From NCBI RefSeq assembly GCF_001418415.1, contig NZ_LIQT01000051.1, positions 1 through 44,582 of the forward strand: a stretch of DNA of 44,582 bases, in the 5' to 3' direction. The position numbers and the translations under genes were made by a program. This document shows, in pieces, positions 16,808-24,969 of this stretch (its first letter is position 1; every line of letters starts with the position of its first letter). Source of the stretch: Streptomyces hirsutus (lineage in GTDB: Bacteria > Actinomycetota > Actinomycetes > Streptomycetales > Streptomycetaceae). Below the pieces are notes generated by a model, which worked only from the letters and a program-made list of their open reading frames with translations, ran no database searches and was not told where the DNA came from.

Positions 16808-18933
16808 GCTGGGCCGGAGTCCGCGTGGGGGTTGGTACACGGTTCCGCTATGACGGCGAGACCGTTGAGCTCGTCGAGCTGGCGATCACCGCGAACGGCA
16901 ACGAGGCGGTACTGAAGAACGGCCGCGGGAAGCTGCTGAGACTGGCAGTGAAGGAGCTGCTGCTGTCTGATCGAGTTCGTGTGATCCCGGATGCTCCGGG
17001 ACCGTCCGGTGACGACGACGAAGACGTCGCTGGCGTCGTGCTGAGCCAGCTGTCGAAAGCCGAGCAAGACGGACTACGAGTGCGGGCAGGCCATGTCCGG
17101 GAGGTCCTCACTGGTTACCGTTCGGGTGCTCCCGAGCTGGCAGCGGAAGGCGAGCCGAGGCCGGAATACTCGCCTGACCTCCCGCTCGGCGAGCGCTACG
17201 CGAGCAAGGCCGCTGAACTCGGCGTCACCGTTCGTACCGTCGAGCGCTGGGTTCGGGACTTCCGCCGTGGCGGCGAGGCGGGCTTGGCGGCTGCCGGGCG
17301 ACCCGCACGTGGGCGGGCCACGAAACTGGATGACCGGTGGGTGGAGACAGCCACGGAGGTCATGGTCGAGCATGCCAAGGAGTCCAAGCCGTCCCGCACG
17401 CTGGTGATCGAGCGGACCCGAGCACGGGTGGTTGCACGGTTCGGTCCGGATGTCGTCCCGCAACCCAGCCGGGCTACTGCCTTCCGGCTGCTTGAGGAGT
17501 TGGAGGACCAGCACCCGCTCTTCCGACTGAGTGCGAAGCGGAACCGGGACATCGCTGGCCGGCCAAGTGAGCCTTATGGCAAGTTGCGGCCGACCAGGCC
17601 GGGCGAGTACCTCCTGATGGACTCCACCCGGCTGGACGTTTTCGCCTTCGACCCGTTCACGCTTCGATGGGTTCAGGCTGAGCTCAGCATCGGTATGGAC
17701 TGGTACACCCGCTGCGTCACCGGCATCCGCCTCACCCCGGTGTCGACGAAGGCGGTGGACGTCAGCGCGGTGCTCTACCAGTCGTTCCGGCCCAGGCCGG
17801 CTGGGAAGGACTGGCCGCGCTACGCGGTTTGGCCCGAGCACGGCATCCCACGGACGGTCCTCGTGGATACGGCTGTCGCCGAAGGGGCTGGTGCAGCTGG
17901 CCCGATTCTGGTTCCGGAAACCCTGGTCATCGACCACGGAAAGCAGTACGACTCCGAGCATCTGACCAGCGTCTGCCGACGGATGGGTATCTCGATCCAG
18001 CCTGCGAGGCTACGGACGGGCCGCGACAAAGGGCCAGTCGAAAGATTCTTCCGCACCCTGCGCGAGGGCCTGCTTCAAGCATTGCCCGGCTATAAGGGGC
18101 CGGACGTCCATTCCCGGGGGGAGAACCCGGAGGACGACGCCTTCTTCTTCCTGCATGAGCTGGAGGCGATCATCCGTGAGTGGGTCGCGGCGGTCTACCA
18201 CCATCGACCGCACACGAGTCTGGTCGACCCGGGTCTGCCAGGGCTGCGGATGTCCCCCGCCGCGATGTTCGAGCACGGCATGGCCCGGGCGGGTTACATC
18301 GAGGCCTCCAGAGACCCTGACCTCGCCTACGAATTCCTGAAGACCGAATGGCGCACGATCCAGCACTACGGAGTCGAGATCGGCCGTCGCCGCTACAGCG
18401 GCCCCGGCCTCAAAGGCCTCAGCGATGTCCGGAGTCCCTACAAGAGTCCGGTCGAGAACGGATGGCCCTTCCAGGTTGACCCCGACGACATCACCCGCAT
18501 CTACGTCCGGGACCTGGACCGTCGCTGGCGCACCCTGACCTGGGAACATGCGCCCACGGCCGGTATGCCGCTGAGCGAGGATGCTCTCGCCTTCGCCCGG
18601 AAACTGGCTGCTGCGAAGTATCGCTTTCCTGACGACCGTCTTGCGGTCGCCGACCTATTGGAGCGCTGGAACCTCGGCCTGGGCACAACGCTGGCAGAGC
18701 GGCGGATGGCCCTGCGGCTATCGCGAGAGCAAGCGGCCATCGAACTGCCCGAGTCCGACGAGTCAGTCGTCTCGCTGCCCTCAGTCCGCAAAGCCCTGGG
18801 GGACAAAGAGGGCTCGTCCCACGAGGAGCCGGAGCAGATGGAGCCGGCCGAGACGGGTGATGACGACGAGGCCGACTTCGAAGTCCTCGTCGAAGAGGAC
18901 GACTTCTACGCCGACGCATTGGAGGACGTGTGA
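16804..18933 (+). CDS. tnsB: TnsB-like DDE transposase
   Basis: The 709-residue protein, close in length to Tn7 TnsB (702), joins the 3' transposon ends to target DNA and binds the end repeats. An N-terminal region has a helix-turn-helix (SKAAELGVTVRTVERWVRDF, about residues 136-155). The retroviral-integrase-like core has D273 (LLMDSTRLDVF), D377 (VIDHGKQYDSEHL) and E413 (GPVERFFRTLREG), with the D-E spacing of about 35 expected for this superfamily. A Mu-transposase-type beta-barrel follows (RRYSGPGLKGL). The C-terminus is very acidic (AETGDDDEADFEVLVEEDDF) and probably contacts TnsC. The GTG start at 16804 overlaps the tnsA stop, and its own stop overlaps tnsC, giving one translationally coupled operon. 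Confidence 0.95.
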   Translation: MSWAGVRVGVGTRFRYDGETVELVELAITANGNEAVLKNGRGKLLRLAVKELLLSDRVRVIPDAPGPSGDDDEDVAGVVLSQLSKAEQDGLRVRAGHVREVLTGYRSGAPELAAEGEPRPEYSPDLPLGERYASKAAELGVTVRTVERWVRDFRRGGEAGLAAAGRPARGRATKLDDRWVETATEVMVEHAKESKPSRTLVIERTRARVVARFGPDVVPQPSRATAFRLLEELEDQHPLFRLSAKRNRDIAGRPSEPYGKLRPTRPGEYLLMDSTRLDVFAFDPFTLRWVQAELSIGMDWYTRCVTGIRLTPVSTKAVDVSAVLYQSFRPRPAGKDWPRYAVWPEHGIPRTVLVDTAVAEGAGAAGPILVPETLVIDHGKQYDSEHLTSVCRRMGISIQPARLRTGRDKGPVERFFRTLREGLLQALPGYKGPDVHSRGENPEDDAFFFLHELEAIIREWVAAVYHHRPHTSLVDPGLPGLRMSPAAMFEHGMARAGYIEASRDPDLAYEFLKTEWRTIQHYGVEIGRRRYSGPGLKGLSDVRSPYKSPVENGWPFQVDPDDITRIYVRDLDRRWRTLTWEHAPTAGMPLSEDALAFARKLAAAKYRFPDDRLAVADLLERWNLGLGTTLAERRMALRLSREQAAIELPESDESVVSLPSVRKALGDKEGSSHEEPEQMEPAETGDDDEADFEVLVEEDDFYADALEDV

Positions 18934-20048
18934 CTGACCCGCTCCCGCTGGGCCTGGGGAATCTGGCGTTGTCGCGGAAGGAGGACTTCAAGGAGTTCGC
19001 CAACGCTCCGCGTCGCGAACAGCCCAGGCTGCTGACGAGGACAGAGCTGAAAGCTCTGACCGCTGAGGCGAGAGCCGTCTACGACCGACTGCGGCGGGAG
19101 TGGCATGCCAACCTCGGGCCGATCAGGACGCAGCAACTGGCTGATCTTCACGAGGATTTGTGGGACATCGTCGACAGCAATCAGCAGGACGGTGACAAGG
19201 CCAAGGGCGCCGTGGCTGTCGACGCCTTTCCCGGCCTCGGGAAGACGACCTCGGTGCTGGCGTTCCTCCGTGAGTTCCACCACCGGGAGATCGCCGAGAA
19301 CGGCGAGTTCACAGCGCAGGGACACGAACGGCTTCCGGTCTGCCGGGTCGGACTGACCGGCAACACCGGCATGAAGGACCTCAACCGTGCCATTCTGGAA
19401 TTCTTCGGCCATGCTGGACGCAACCGCGGAACGGCCGCCCAGATGGGCCAGCGGGCCCTGGACTGCGTGTTGTCCTGCGAAGTGCGCGTCCTCGCACTCG
19501 ACGATCTGCACTTCCTGAAGTGGCGCAACACCAGCGGCATCGAGGTCAGCAACCACCTGAAGTGGATCGCCAACGAGTTCCCCGTGACCTTGCTGATGAT
19601 CGGCGTCGGACTCGCAGAGAAGGGCCTGTTCAGCGAAGGAACTACTTCCGGTGACACAGCCCTGGCCCAGACAGGCCGGCGCACGACTCGACTGGACATG
19701 CAGCCCTTCACCATCAAGAACGAGGCGGGCCGCCGAGAATGGAGGAAGATGCTTCTCGCCCTGGAGAAGCGAGTGGTCCTGGCCGACAAGTATCCCGGCA
19801 TGCTTGCAGACGATCTTTCCGACTACCTCTTTGCCCGAAGCACCGGGCATATCGGCTCGCTGATGACACTGATCAACCGGGGCTGCCAAAGAGCCGTCCG
19901 CAGCGGCACCGAACGCCTCGACCGTGACCTGCTCGACCGAGTGAAGAACGACGAGGCATCCGAGAAGGCTCGCAGGGAGCTCGAAGCAGCCCTGGACAAG
20001 CGACGACTCACCAGCCGGCCCCGATCCAGCAACCGGAAAGCCGCGTGA
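18930..20048 (+). CDS. tnsC: TnsC-like AAA+ transposition regulator
   Basis: TnsC is the ATPase that connects the target-site protein to the TnsAB transposase and mediates target immunity. This 372-residue protein has Walker A FPGLGKTTS (G102-L-G-K105-T-T107) and Walker B VRVLALDDLHFL (D191-D192). It also has TLLMIGVGLAEKGLF after sensor-type residues and the ARSTGHIGSLMTLINRGC C-terminal lid seen in TnsC/TniB proteins. It is shorter than E. coli TnsC (555) and nearer to the compact TnsC of other Tn7-like families. The GTG at 18930 overlaps the tnsB stop and the tga at 20046-20048 overlaps the tniQ start. Confidence 0.94.
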   Translation: MTDPLPLGLGNLALSRKEDFKEFANAPRREQPRLLTRTELKALTAEARAVYDRLRREWHANLGPIRTQQLADLHEDLWDIVDSNQQDGDKAKGAVAVDAFPGLGKTTSVLAFLREFHHREIAENGEFTAQGHERLPVCRVGLTGNTGMKDLNRAILEFFGHAGRNRGTAAQMGQRALDCVLSCEVRVLALDDLHFLKWRNTSGIEVSNHLKWIANEFPVTLLMIGVGLAEKGLFSEGTTSGDTALAQTGRRTTRLDMQPFTIKNEAGRREWRKMLLALEKRVVLADKYPGMLADDLSDYLFARSTGHIGSLMTLINRGCQRAVRSGTERLDRDLLDRVKNDEASEKARRELEAALDKRRLTSRPRSSNRKAA

Positions 20049-22687
20049 CGTCCGGCCTGCGGACTCTCCCGATCAGGGTCGCGCCGCTGCCAGGAGAAGC
20101 CCTGGACTCCTGGCTGGAGACCCTGGCCCACCGCAGCATGGTCAGCTTCCGCGAGATCCTGATCGCCTTGGGACTGCCCGGTCGGCGCGACGGCAACCTC
20201 CCTGACCTCACCCGCTACCTCGAGTCGGACCAGGCCGAGCAGGCCGCGGCCGTGAGCGGAGTCCCCGCTGACCGGTTGCATGCGATGACGTTGCGCCAGT
20301 ACGACGGCCATGCGCTCGTACTGCACCCTCACCGCCGGACGGTGAACCGCATGCAGCTATGGGGCCGAAACGGCTCCCGTTACTGCCCCCGATGCCTTCA
20401 CGAACACGACGGCCGCTGGCAGTTACGCTGGCGCCTCCCCTGGAGCTTCGCTTGCACTCGGCACCGGATCCTGCTGCCGCACGCCTGTCCCTCTTGCAAC
20501 CAGCGCACCCGCCACGGCCGAGTCAGCATCTTCCGTGATCTTCCACCCCATCAGTGTCCTACGACGCTGAAACCGTCAGGGGCTCTCTGCCAGACGGACC
20601 TCACCCTGGCCCCCGCTGCCGCCCTTCGCGAAGACAGCCCAGAACTGGCGTCCCAGCGCTTGATCAACGACCTGCTGGACCGAGTCGAACAGGGACAAGC
20701 GCAGTCCCTCCCCGCACCCCGAATGATCTTCAACGACCTGCGTGCGCTGGCCTCCTGGGTCTTGCGCATCGCGGAACCCGACGACTTCCCGACACTCGAT
20801 CCGCATGTCGAGCAGGCATGCCAGGCCTACGCCGGAGACGGTCAGTTTTCGCCTACCTCGGCGGCAGTGACCGCAGGCGGACTCACCCGCGCCGTCCACA
20901 TCCTTCAACAGGGCTCCGACAAGACAAACATCGCCACGCTGCGGACCCTCCTCGAACGAGACGGCGAGCGACTGGACCTCATGCCGCTCGGTGACATCAA
21001 CAAACGCTGGAGGGCACACTCCACTGCCCTGCAACAACTGATCTGGCAGGCCATGGACACACGCATGGCGAACGTGGACCGGCTCCGCTTCCGAAGCTGC
21101 ACCACTCGCCCGCGCCCACCCCACAAGATGAATGAGACCCTGACCACCGCACGGGCCGGCCGAGTCCCACAGTTGCTCTGGCGCGGATGGACTGCCCGCT
21201 TCCTGCCCGCCGCCGGCGTCCGGAACATCGGCAACTTCCGCGCGGCCCTGGCCGTCGCACTCCTCCTCCCCGGAGCATCCAAACGTCACTTCGATCCCCT
21301 GATCAGCATGCTTGGTCATCAGGCGCAACTCGACGTCCACTACACGCTCGCCGAGCTTGCCCAGCAGGGCCACGACGGAGTCCTCACCGGGCTCTGCGAG
21401 ATCGCCGACTACCTGGACACCCAGCCCGTCCCCATCGACTACGAACGTCGACGCGGGCTGACAGGTGAGGGCCTCTTGCCCGCTGATGACTGGGTTTCGA
21501 TTTGCACACAGACCGGTGTCCACCCGGGACAGGAAGCGCGGCTGCTGTCTGTGCGCCGCTACCTCTATCAGCGCATCACCGGAAATGATCTCCGGCAGGC
21601 GCCAGCGTCGCTCCGGATCACGACCGCCGAGGAGACGGGAGGCGTCGCGGTAGTTCCCTTCCGGATCACCGCCGCCCTGCTGAGAGCTCTCGACGAGTAC
21701 GGCGAGAACTACCTACGGGGTTTGGGCATCGACGAACCGCTGACCTGGGAGCCCCCAGCGGATCTTGCCGCAGGACTCTGCCTACCCGGCAGACCAGTGG
21801 ACGTGACACGAGCACACCGTCTCATCTGCGCTGAGGGCCAAGCGCCCGCCGTCGCAGCGAAGGAGATGGGCGTCGCTCTGGAAAGCATCCGCCATTGCTT
21901 CGAGCAGCACCCACCCAGCAGCCCCTGGTCCTCCAAAAGCGGCGGCTCTTGGGTCGACCCCAGCAGGCCCATCGCTCGACGGTCCCGGCTTGCCGCAGCT
22001 CAGGCCCGCCAGCAAGCACATACCGTGCTGACCAACGAATTCCTGCGAAGCGAGTACCTCGACGCGCGGAAGACGGTCAGAGAGATCGCCTCAGAGACCC
22101 GTCTCCCCAAAAGACTCATCAGCGAGGTGCTGAATCAGTCCGGCCTCATCGCTAGCCGAGAGCCGTCGAGGAAGCCGATCGTCGATGAGCAGTGGCTCCG
22201 AGAGCAGTACGTCCGGCAGGCCCGGACCCTGGCCAGCATCGCCACCGAGCTGGACATGAGCCCAACGACCCTGACACGCCACCTCCGGGCCATGGGCATC
22301 GCACTCCGTCCACGCGGCGGACGCCGGGCCGTGAGCCGAACGGAACTCGAATCAGTACCGCCGCTGATCAGGCCGGCCCTCACAGATCGGCGCTGTTGGG
22401 GCCGCCTTCAGCGGTTTCGAGAAGCCATGGAGCATCGCACCCTCGCCGAGGCATCACGCCAGCTCGGCACCACTCGCTCGGTCCTTTACACCCAGTTTGC
22501 TGCCCTGGAAAGGGATTTGGGCGTCCAGCTCTACATCCGCCCCCGCCGGGGCGAATCACTCCGCCCCACCGAGGCCGGACAAGCCGTGATGGACGCGCTC
22601 ACCGACAGCGAAGGCGCTCGACCAGGCGGCAACACCATCGAGACCGGCATTCCTCCCGCCTCCAGGGCAGAACCCATGACCAGCTGA
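20045..22687 (+). CDS. tniQ: Large TniQ/TnsD-like target-selection protein
   Basis: TniQ proteins choose the insertion site and pass it to TnsC. The N-terminus has the family signature LPIRVAPLPGEALDSWLETL. A zinc finger follows with C114-x2-C117, C137-x2-H140 and C148-x2-C151. The protein is 880 residues, much longer than Tn7 TnsD (508). Its C-terminal third has a series of DNA-binding units: EGQAPAVAAKEMGVALESI (about 595), RKTVREIASETRLPKRLISE (about 675), ARTLASIATELDMSPTTLTR (about 725), and a LysR-like unit RTLAEASRQLGTTRSVLY with LERDLGVQLYIRP and RPTEAG (about 798-850). By analogy with TnsD at glmS it should bind the 3' end of dnaB; this is inference from the insertion point. GTG 20045 overlaps the tnsC stop. 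Confidence 0.9.
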   Translation: MTSGLRTLPIRVAPLPGEALDSWLETLAHRSMVSFREILIALGLPGRRDGNLPDLTRYLESDQAEQAAAVSGVPADRLHAMTLRQYDGHALVLHPHRRTVNRMQLWGRNGSRYCPRCLHEHDGRWQLRWRLPWSFACTRHRILLPHACPSCNQRTRHGRVSIFRDLPPHQCPTTLKPSGALCQTDLTLAPAAALREDSPELASQRLINDLLDRVEQGQAQSLPAPRMIFNDLRALASWVLRIAEPDDFPTLDPHVEQACQAYAGDGQFSPTSAAVTAGGLTRAVHILQQGSDKTNIATLRTLLERDGERLDLMPLGDINKRWRAHSTALQQLIWQAMDTRMANVDRLRFRSCTTRPRPPHKMNETLTTARAGRVPQLLWRGWTARFLPAAGVRNIGNFRAALAVALLLPGASKRHFDPLISMLGHQAQLDVHYTLAELAQQGHDGVLTGLCEIADYLDTQPVPIDYERRRGLTGEGLLPADDWVSICTQTGVHPGQEARLLSVRRYLYQRITGNDLRQAPASLRITTAEETGGVAVVPFRITAALLRALDEYGENYLRGLGIDEPLTWEPPADLAAGLCLPGRPVDVTRAHRLICAEGQAPAVAAKEMGVALESIRHCFEQHPPSSPWSSKSGGSWVDPSRPIARRSRLAAAQARQQAHTVLTNEFLRSEYLDARKTVREIASETRLPKRLISEVLNQSGLIASREPSRKPIVDEQWLREQYVRQARTLASIATELDMSPTTLTRHLRAMGIALRPRGGRRAVSRTELESVPPLIRPALTDRRCWGRLQRFREAMEHRTLAEASRQLGTTRSVLYTQFAALERDLGVQLYIRPRRGESLRPTEAGQAVMDALTDSEGARPGGNTIETGIPPASRAEPMTS

Positions 22688-22701
22688 TCGTCGACGGACG
22701 G

Positions 22702-23175
22702 CTATCGAACAGGACCGCACTCATCGACCAGAACGGTCGGCTCTGACAGGAATACGTTCGGGTCGACGGGCCCATAGGCAACGTTGAACGTGTCGAGCCA
22801 GTACGACCAGTCCCGTATTCCGGCGGCGCTACTGAACCGATAGTTCAACTGCCAACGGACCCACTGCCCCGGGACCAGACGCACCGCCGGCGGCCGCCAC
22901 GGGCGCGGCGGCAATCCGAACAACGGCTCCACACGCGCCAGCACGCGAAGCCGATCGCCCTCGTCTCGCAAGGTGAGTCCGACCTGGCGCAAGTCCCTCT
23001 CGCTCTCGTGCGGCTCGAAACCGTCACGCTCGGACATCTGGATGACCTGGGCGAAGGAAGACGGCACTGGTGACACCAGGAACCCCATTGGCGCCGAATT
23101 CCTGCGGGCAGCAGCGTCACCGCCCCTGGAGTGCTTCGTCCAGGACGTCCTGATCCACTGAACCGTGATCTCCAC
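22702..23175 (-). CDS. Hypothetical cargo protein
   Basis: A 157-residue frame begins at GTG 23175 (AAGGCGG about six bases upstream) and converges on tniQ, ending 14 bases beyond its stop. The N-terminal 30 residues are basic. The core contains SSFAQVIQMSERDGFEPHES, then RLRVLARVEPLFGLPPRPW and a C-terminal WVRWQLNYRFSSAAGI / WSYWLDTFNVAYGP with many aromatic residues. It looks like a soluble beta-rich domain. I do not recognise the family. An internal ATG (MGFLVSPVPSSF) is a possible shorter start. Consistent codon use and conserved-looking core make a real gene likely. Confidence 0.65.
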   Translation of the reverse strand: MEITVQWIRTSWTKHSRGGDAAARRNSAPMGFLVSPVPSSFAQVIQMSERDGFEPHESERDLRQVGLTLRDEGDRLRVLARVEPLFGLPPRPWRPPAVRLVPGQWVRWQLNYRFSSAAGIRDWSYWLDTFNVAYGPVDPNVFLSEPTVLVDECGPVR

Positions 23176-23319
23176 TGGAACCGCCTTTCGCCCCGGACAC
23201 TACGGCGACCACAGCCTGCACGGCACTCTGGTTTCGGCGTGCTGCCCGGCGGCCCGGAAGATTCCGGCTGAGACGGACCTATTGCACGGCCCTAGAGTCC
23301 AACAGTGGAGGAGGCGAAG

Positions 23320-23655
23320 ATGGCGCTGAACAAGAAGGGTTCCCGGCGCATAACCGTTGACGGGATCGAGTACCGCTGGCGGATCCGCAGGAAGCCCTCC
23401 TACATGCAGGGACTCTGCTGGACACCGATGACCTATGCGGTTGAAGCGGCCAGCGGCAGCCAGCCGGGCACGACGTTGATCGTCACCAGCGGTCAGGCCC
23501 ATCCCAGCAACTGGGTGGGCGTCGAGACGGAGCCCATTCGTCCGGCTCACGTTGCTGCCAGCATTCGAGAGGCACGGGATCAAGGCTGGGATCCAACCCG
23601 GGTCGGTTCTCCTTTCCAGCTCGACCGATCCGCAGGATTCATCGCCCAGGCATGA
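23320..23655 (+). CDS. Hypothetical cargo protein
   Basis: The 111-residue product starts MALNKKGSRRITVDGIEYRW at ATG 23320, which has GGAGGAGG just upstream; the GTG at 23305 in the same frame is less likely. It has the sequence VDGIEYRWRIRRKPSYMQ, TYAVEAASGSQPGTTLIV, and a C-terminal PIRPAHVAASIREARDQGW helix followed by a short GSPFQL tail. Small proteins of this style are frequent as orphan genes in Streptomyces, sometimes beside immunity-like genes; no function is known to me. No membrane or signal sequence is seen. Confidence 0.7.
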   Translation: MALNKKGSRRITVDGIEYRWRIRRKPSYMQGLCWTPMTYAVEAASGSQPGTTLIVTSGQAHPSNWVGVETEPIRPAHVAASIREARDQGWDPTRVGSPFQLDRSAGFIAQA

Positions 23656-23701
23656 GACAGAGCGGAGTAGGGCGGCGCATCTGGCGCGGCATCATGGCCT
23701 G

Positions 23702-24016
23702 GTGACCACATGGATGCGCTGCTACTGGGACGAGGAAGACACCTGGTTCTACTTCGAGGTCGACGCCGAAGGCTGGGTGATCCGGCAGGTCGAACTCGAA
23801 GGGCCAGAGCTGATCCCGATCGCAGCAGCCTCCCTCGCCGAGTGGCAGCGGGCCCGCGACGCGGGCCGCCTCGGTGATTACGACAGCAGATTCGGGATCA
23901 CTGCCGAGCTGCCCGTCTCGGAATGGGAAGGCCACGACCCCGAACAACTCACCTTCGAGGAGTTCGAGGATGTCTGGGGCTCTGCCCGTCAGCAGATCGC
24001 ATCCCGGCCCAGCTGA
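23702..24016 (+). CDS. Hypothetical cargo protein, possibly immunity-like
   Basis: A 104-residue acidic protein with MRCYWDEEDTWFYFEVDAEG at its start, followed by WVIRQVELEGPELIPIAAASLAEWQRARDAG. The pattern of a Trp/Tyr-rich beta hairpin, EVD-GW and RQVE recalls small DUF6881-like or immunity-type proteins of actinobacteria; this is a weak resemblance from memory. GTG 23702 is taken as the start; ATG 23714 is an alternative and neither has a strong ribosome site. It follows the 111-residue gene by 46 bases on the same strand. Its 3' end overlaps, antisense, the probable truncated gene at 23949-24233. Confidence 0.6.
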   Translation: MTTWMRCYWDEEDTWFYFEVDAEGWVIRQVELEGPELIPIAAASLAEWQRARDAGRLGDYDSRFGITAELPVSEWEGHDPEQLTFEEFEDVWGSARQQIASRPS

Positions 24017-24233
24017 CCTCTCGGCGCCGCACTGGTGTGAAGATCGTGGAACTCCAGCGCGACCCGTCGGCAAGATGAACCTCGGCATCGACGTTGCAGA
24101 CCTCCTCGATCGCCTCGTCCGGTTCCACGAGGAAGAGCACCTGGAAGCCGGCGGCCCGAACCCGGTAATAGGGAGCCTCCCAACCGGCATCAGAAGCCCG
24201 ACCCTCAGACGCCGGGCCCGCCTGTTGCGGCAT
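23949..24233 (-). pseudogene. Probable truncated cargo gene
   Basis: The first two thirds of this 94-residue frame looks like a real small protein: EAPYYRVRAAGFQVLFLVEP, DEAIEEVCNVDAEVHLADGS, RWSSTIFT. After TIFT the sequence turns into low-quality basic residues (PVRRREVSWAG... RHPRTPRR) that overlap the opposite gene 23702-24016. This suggests that the natural C-terminal half was lost by deletion or rearrangement. It begins 13 bases after the stop of 24246-24644 on the same strand, so the pair may once have been an operon. The claim of truncation rests on the break in sequence character, not on a seen homologue. Confidence 0.45.
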
Positions 24234-24245
24234 CGACGCCGTCAG

Positions 24246-24644
24246 TCACTGAAGCTCCTCACCCGGCGGTATGAAGGCGTCGGCGCTGTCGGCGTCCTCC
24301 ACATGCCCCTGAGCATCGACCGTGATGGCAGTCGCCCGGCCCTGCGAAGTGATCAACCAGGCCAGCACCTGCTCCGTGAGAGGTGATCCACCCGGCCCTT
24401 CATCCGTCCAGTGTGCCCGCCATCCCCCACCGGGTATCGCGGCAACGACCTGATCGGCCCGCTCCAAGTGGGAGAAGTCCACGTAGTCCGTGACCTGGCG
24501 CAGTGCCCCTCGCTGCGGGTCGACCACCAAGGCTGTCCCGGTTGCGGGATCCCATCCCTCCACACGCACCATGCGACCGATCTCCGTCTCAGTGCCATTG
24601 AAGATGGCGGTCCATCCGGTCTGATTGAAGTATCGGAGTTGCAT
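24246..24644 (-). CDS. Hypothetical cargo protein
   Basis: From ATG 24644 the frame encodes 132 residues starting MQLRYFNQTGWTAIFNGTET. It has EIGRMVRVEGWDPATGTALVVDPQRGALR and a C-terminal WRAHWTDEGPGGSPLTEQVLAWLITSQGRA followed by an acidic tail. The repeated Gly/Trp pattern suggests a small beta-rich soluble protein, not an enzyme I recognise. The upstream frame to 24860 has unlike composition and is not used. The probable truncated gene 23949-24233 follows on the same strand. Confidence 0.6.
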   Translation of the reverse strand: MQLRYFNQTGWTAIFNGTETEIGRMVRVEGWDPATGTALVVDPQRGALRQVTDYVDFSHLERADQVVAAIPGGGWRAHWTDEGPGGSPLTEQVLAWLITSQGRATAITVDAQGHVEDADSADAFIPPGEELQ

Positions 24645-24969
24645 GGCGTCATGATCCCGGAGGTCCGGCGACCTGCTCGACCTCCGTGTCGTGGAAGCCG
24701 TGGTTATCAAGAAACCGGCAGGCCGGTGATGCTGATGACAAAGACCCGACGGACTGTGGAAGCGGACCCAGACATTCCTGTAGGGCTCACGGAGCTTGTG
24801 ACCGACCGGCGGGCAGCCGGGCCAGCGTTGCTGCCACAGATCCGTCAGAAGCACCCGCACATCTCCAGTCAGTGGAGCCGCGACTGGCTCCCCAAGCAGG
24901 GGAGGCCGCCGAGTAGGCGGGAGAGAGCGCGGTCAGTGGATTGATGCTTTTCTATGCTGGTGCCCACGT
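24645..24969. other. Cargo gap with at most one short open frame
   Basis: This 325-base stretch separates two minus-strand genes. A plus-strand frame at 24729-24944 could encode 71 residues (MLMTKTRRTVEADPDIPVGL...), rich in Arg and Pro, without a good ribosome site. I cannot tell whether it is used. Nothing else is recognisable. Confidence 0.35.

Noticed and set aside
24779-24790. TGTAGGGCTCAC inside the cargo, similar to the transposon terminus
   Set aside because: Only the first dozen bases match; the second half of the repeat and any partner end are missing, so a nested element is not supported.
24729-24944. 71-residue plus-strand frame in the cargo gap
   Set aside because: It has no ribosome site and an Arg/Pro-rich composition typical of chance frames; kept only as a remark.
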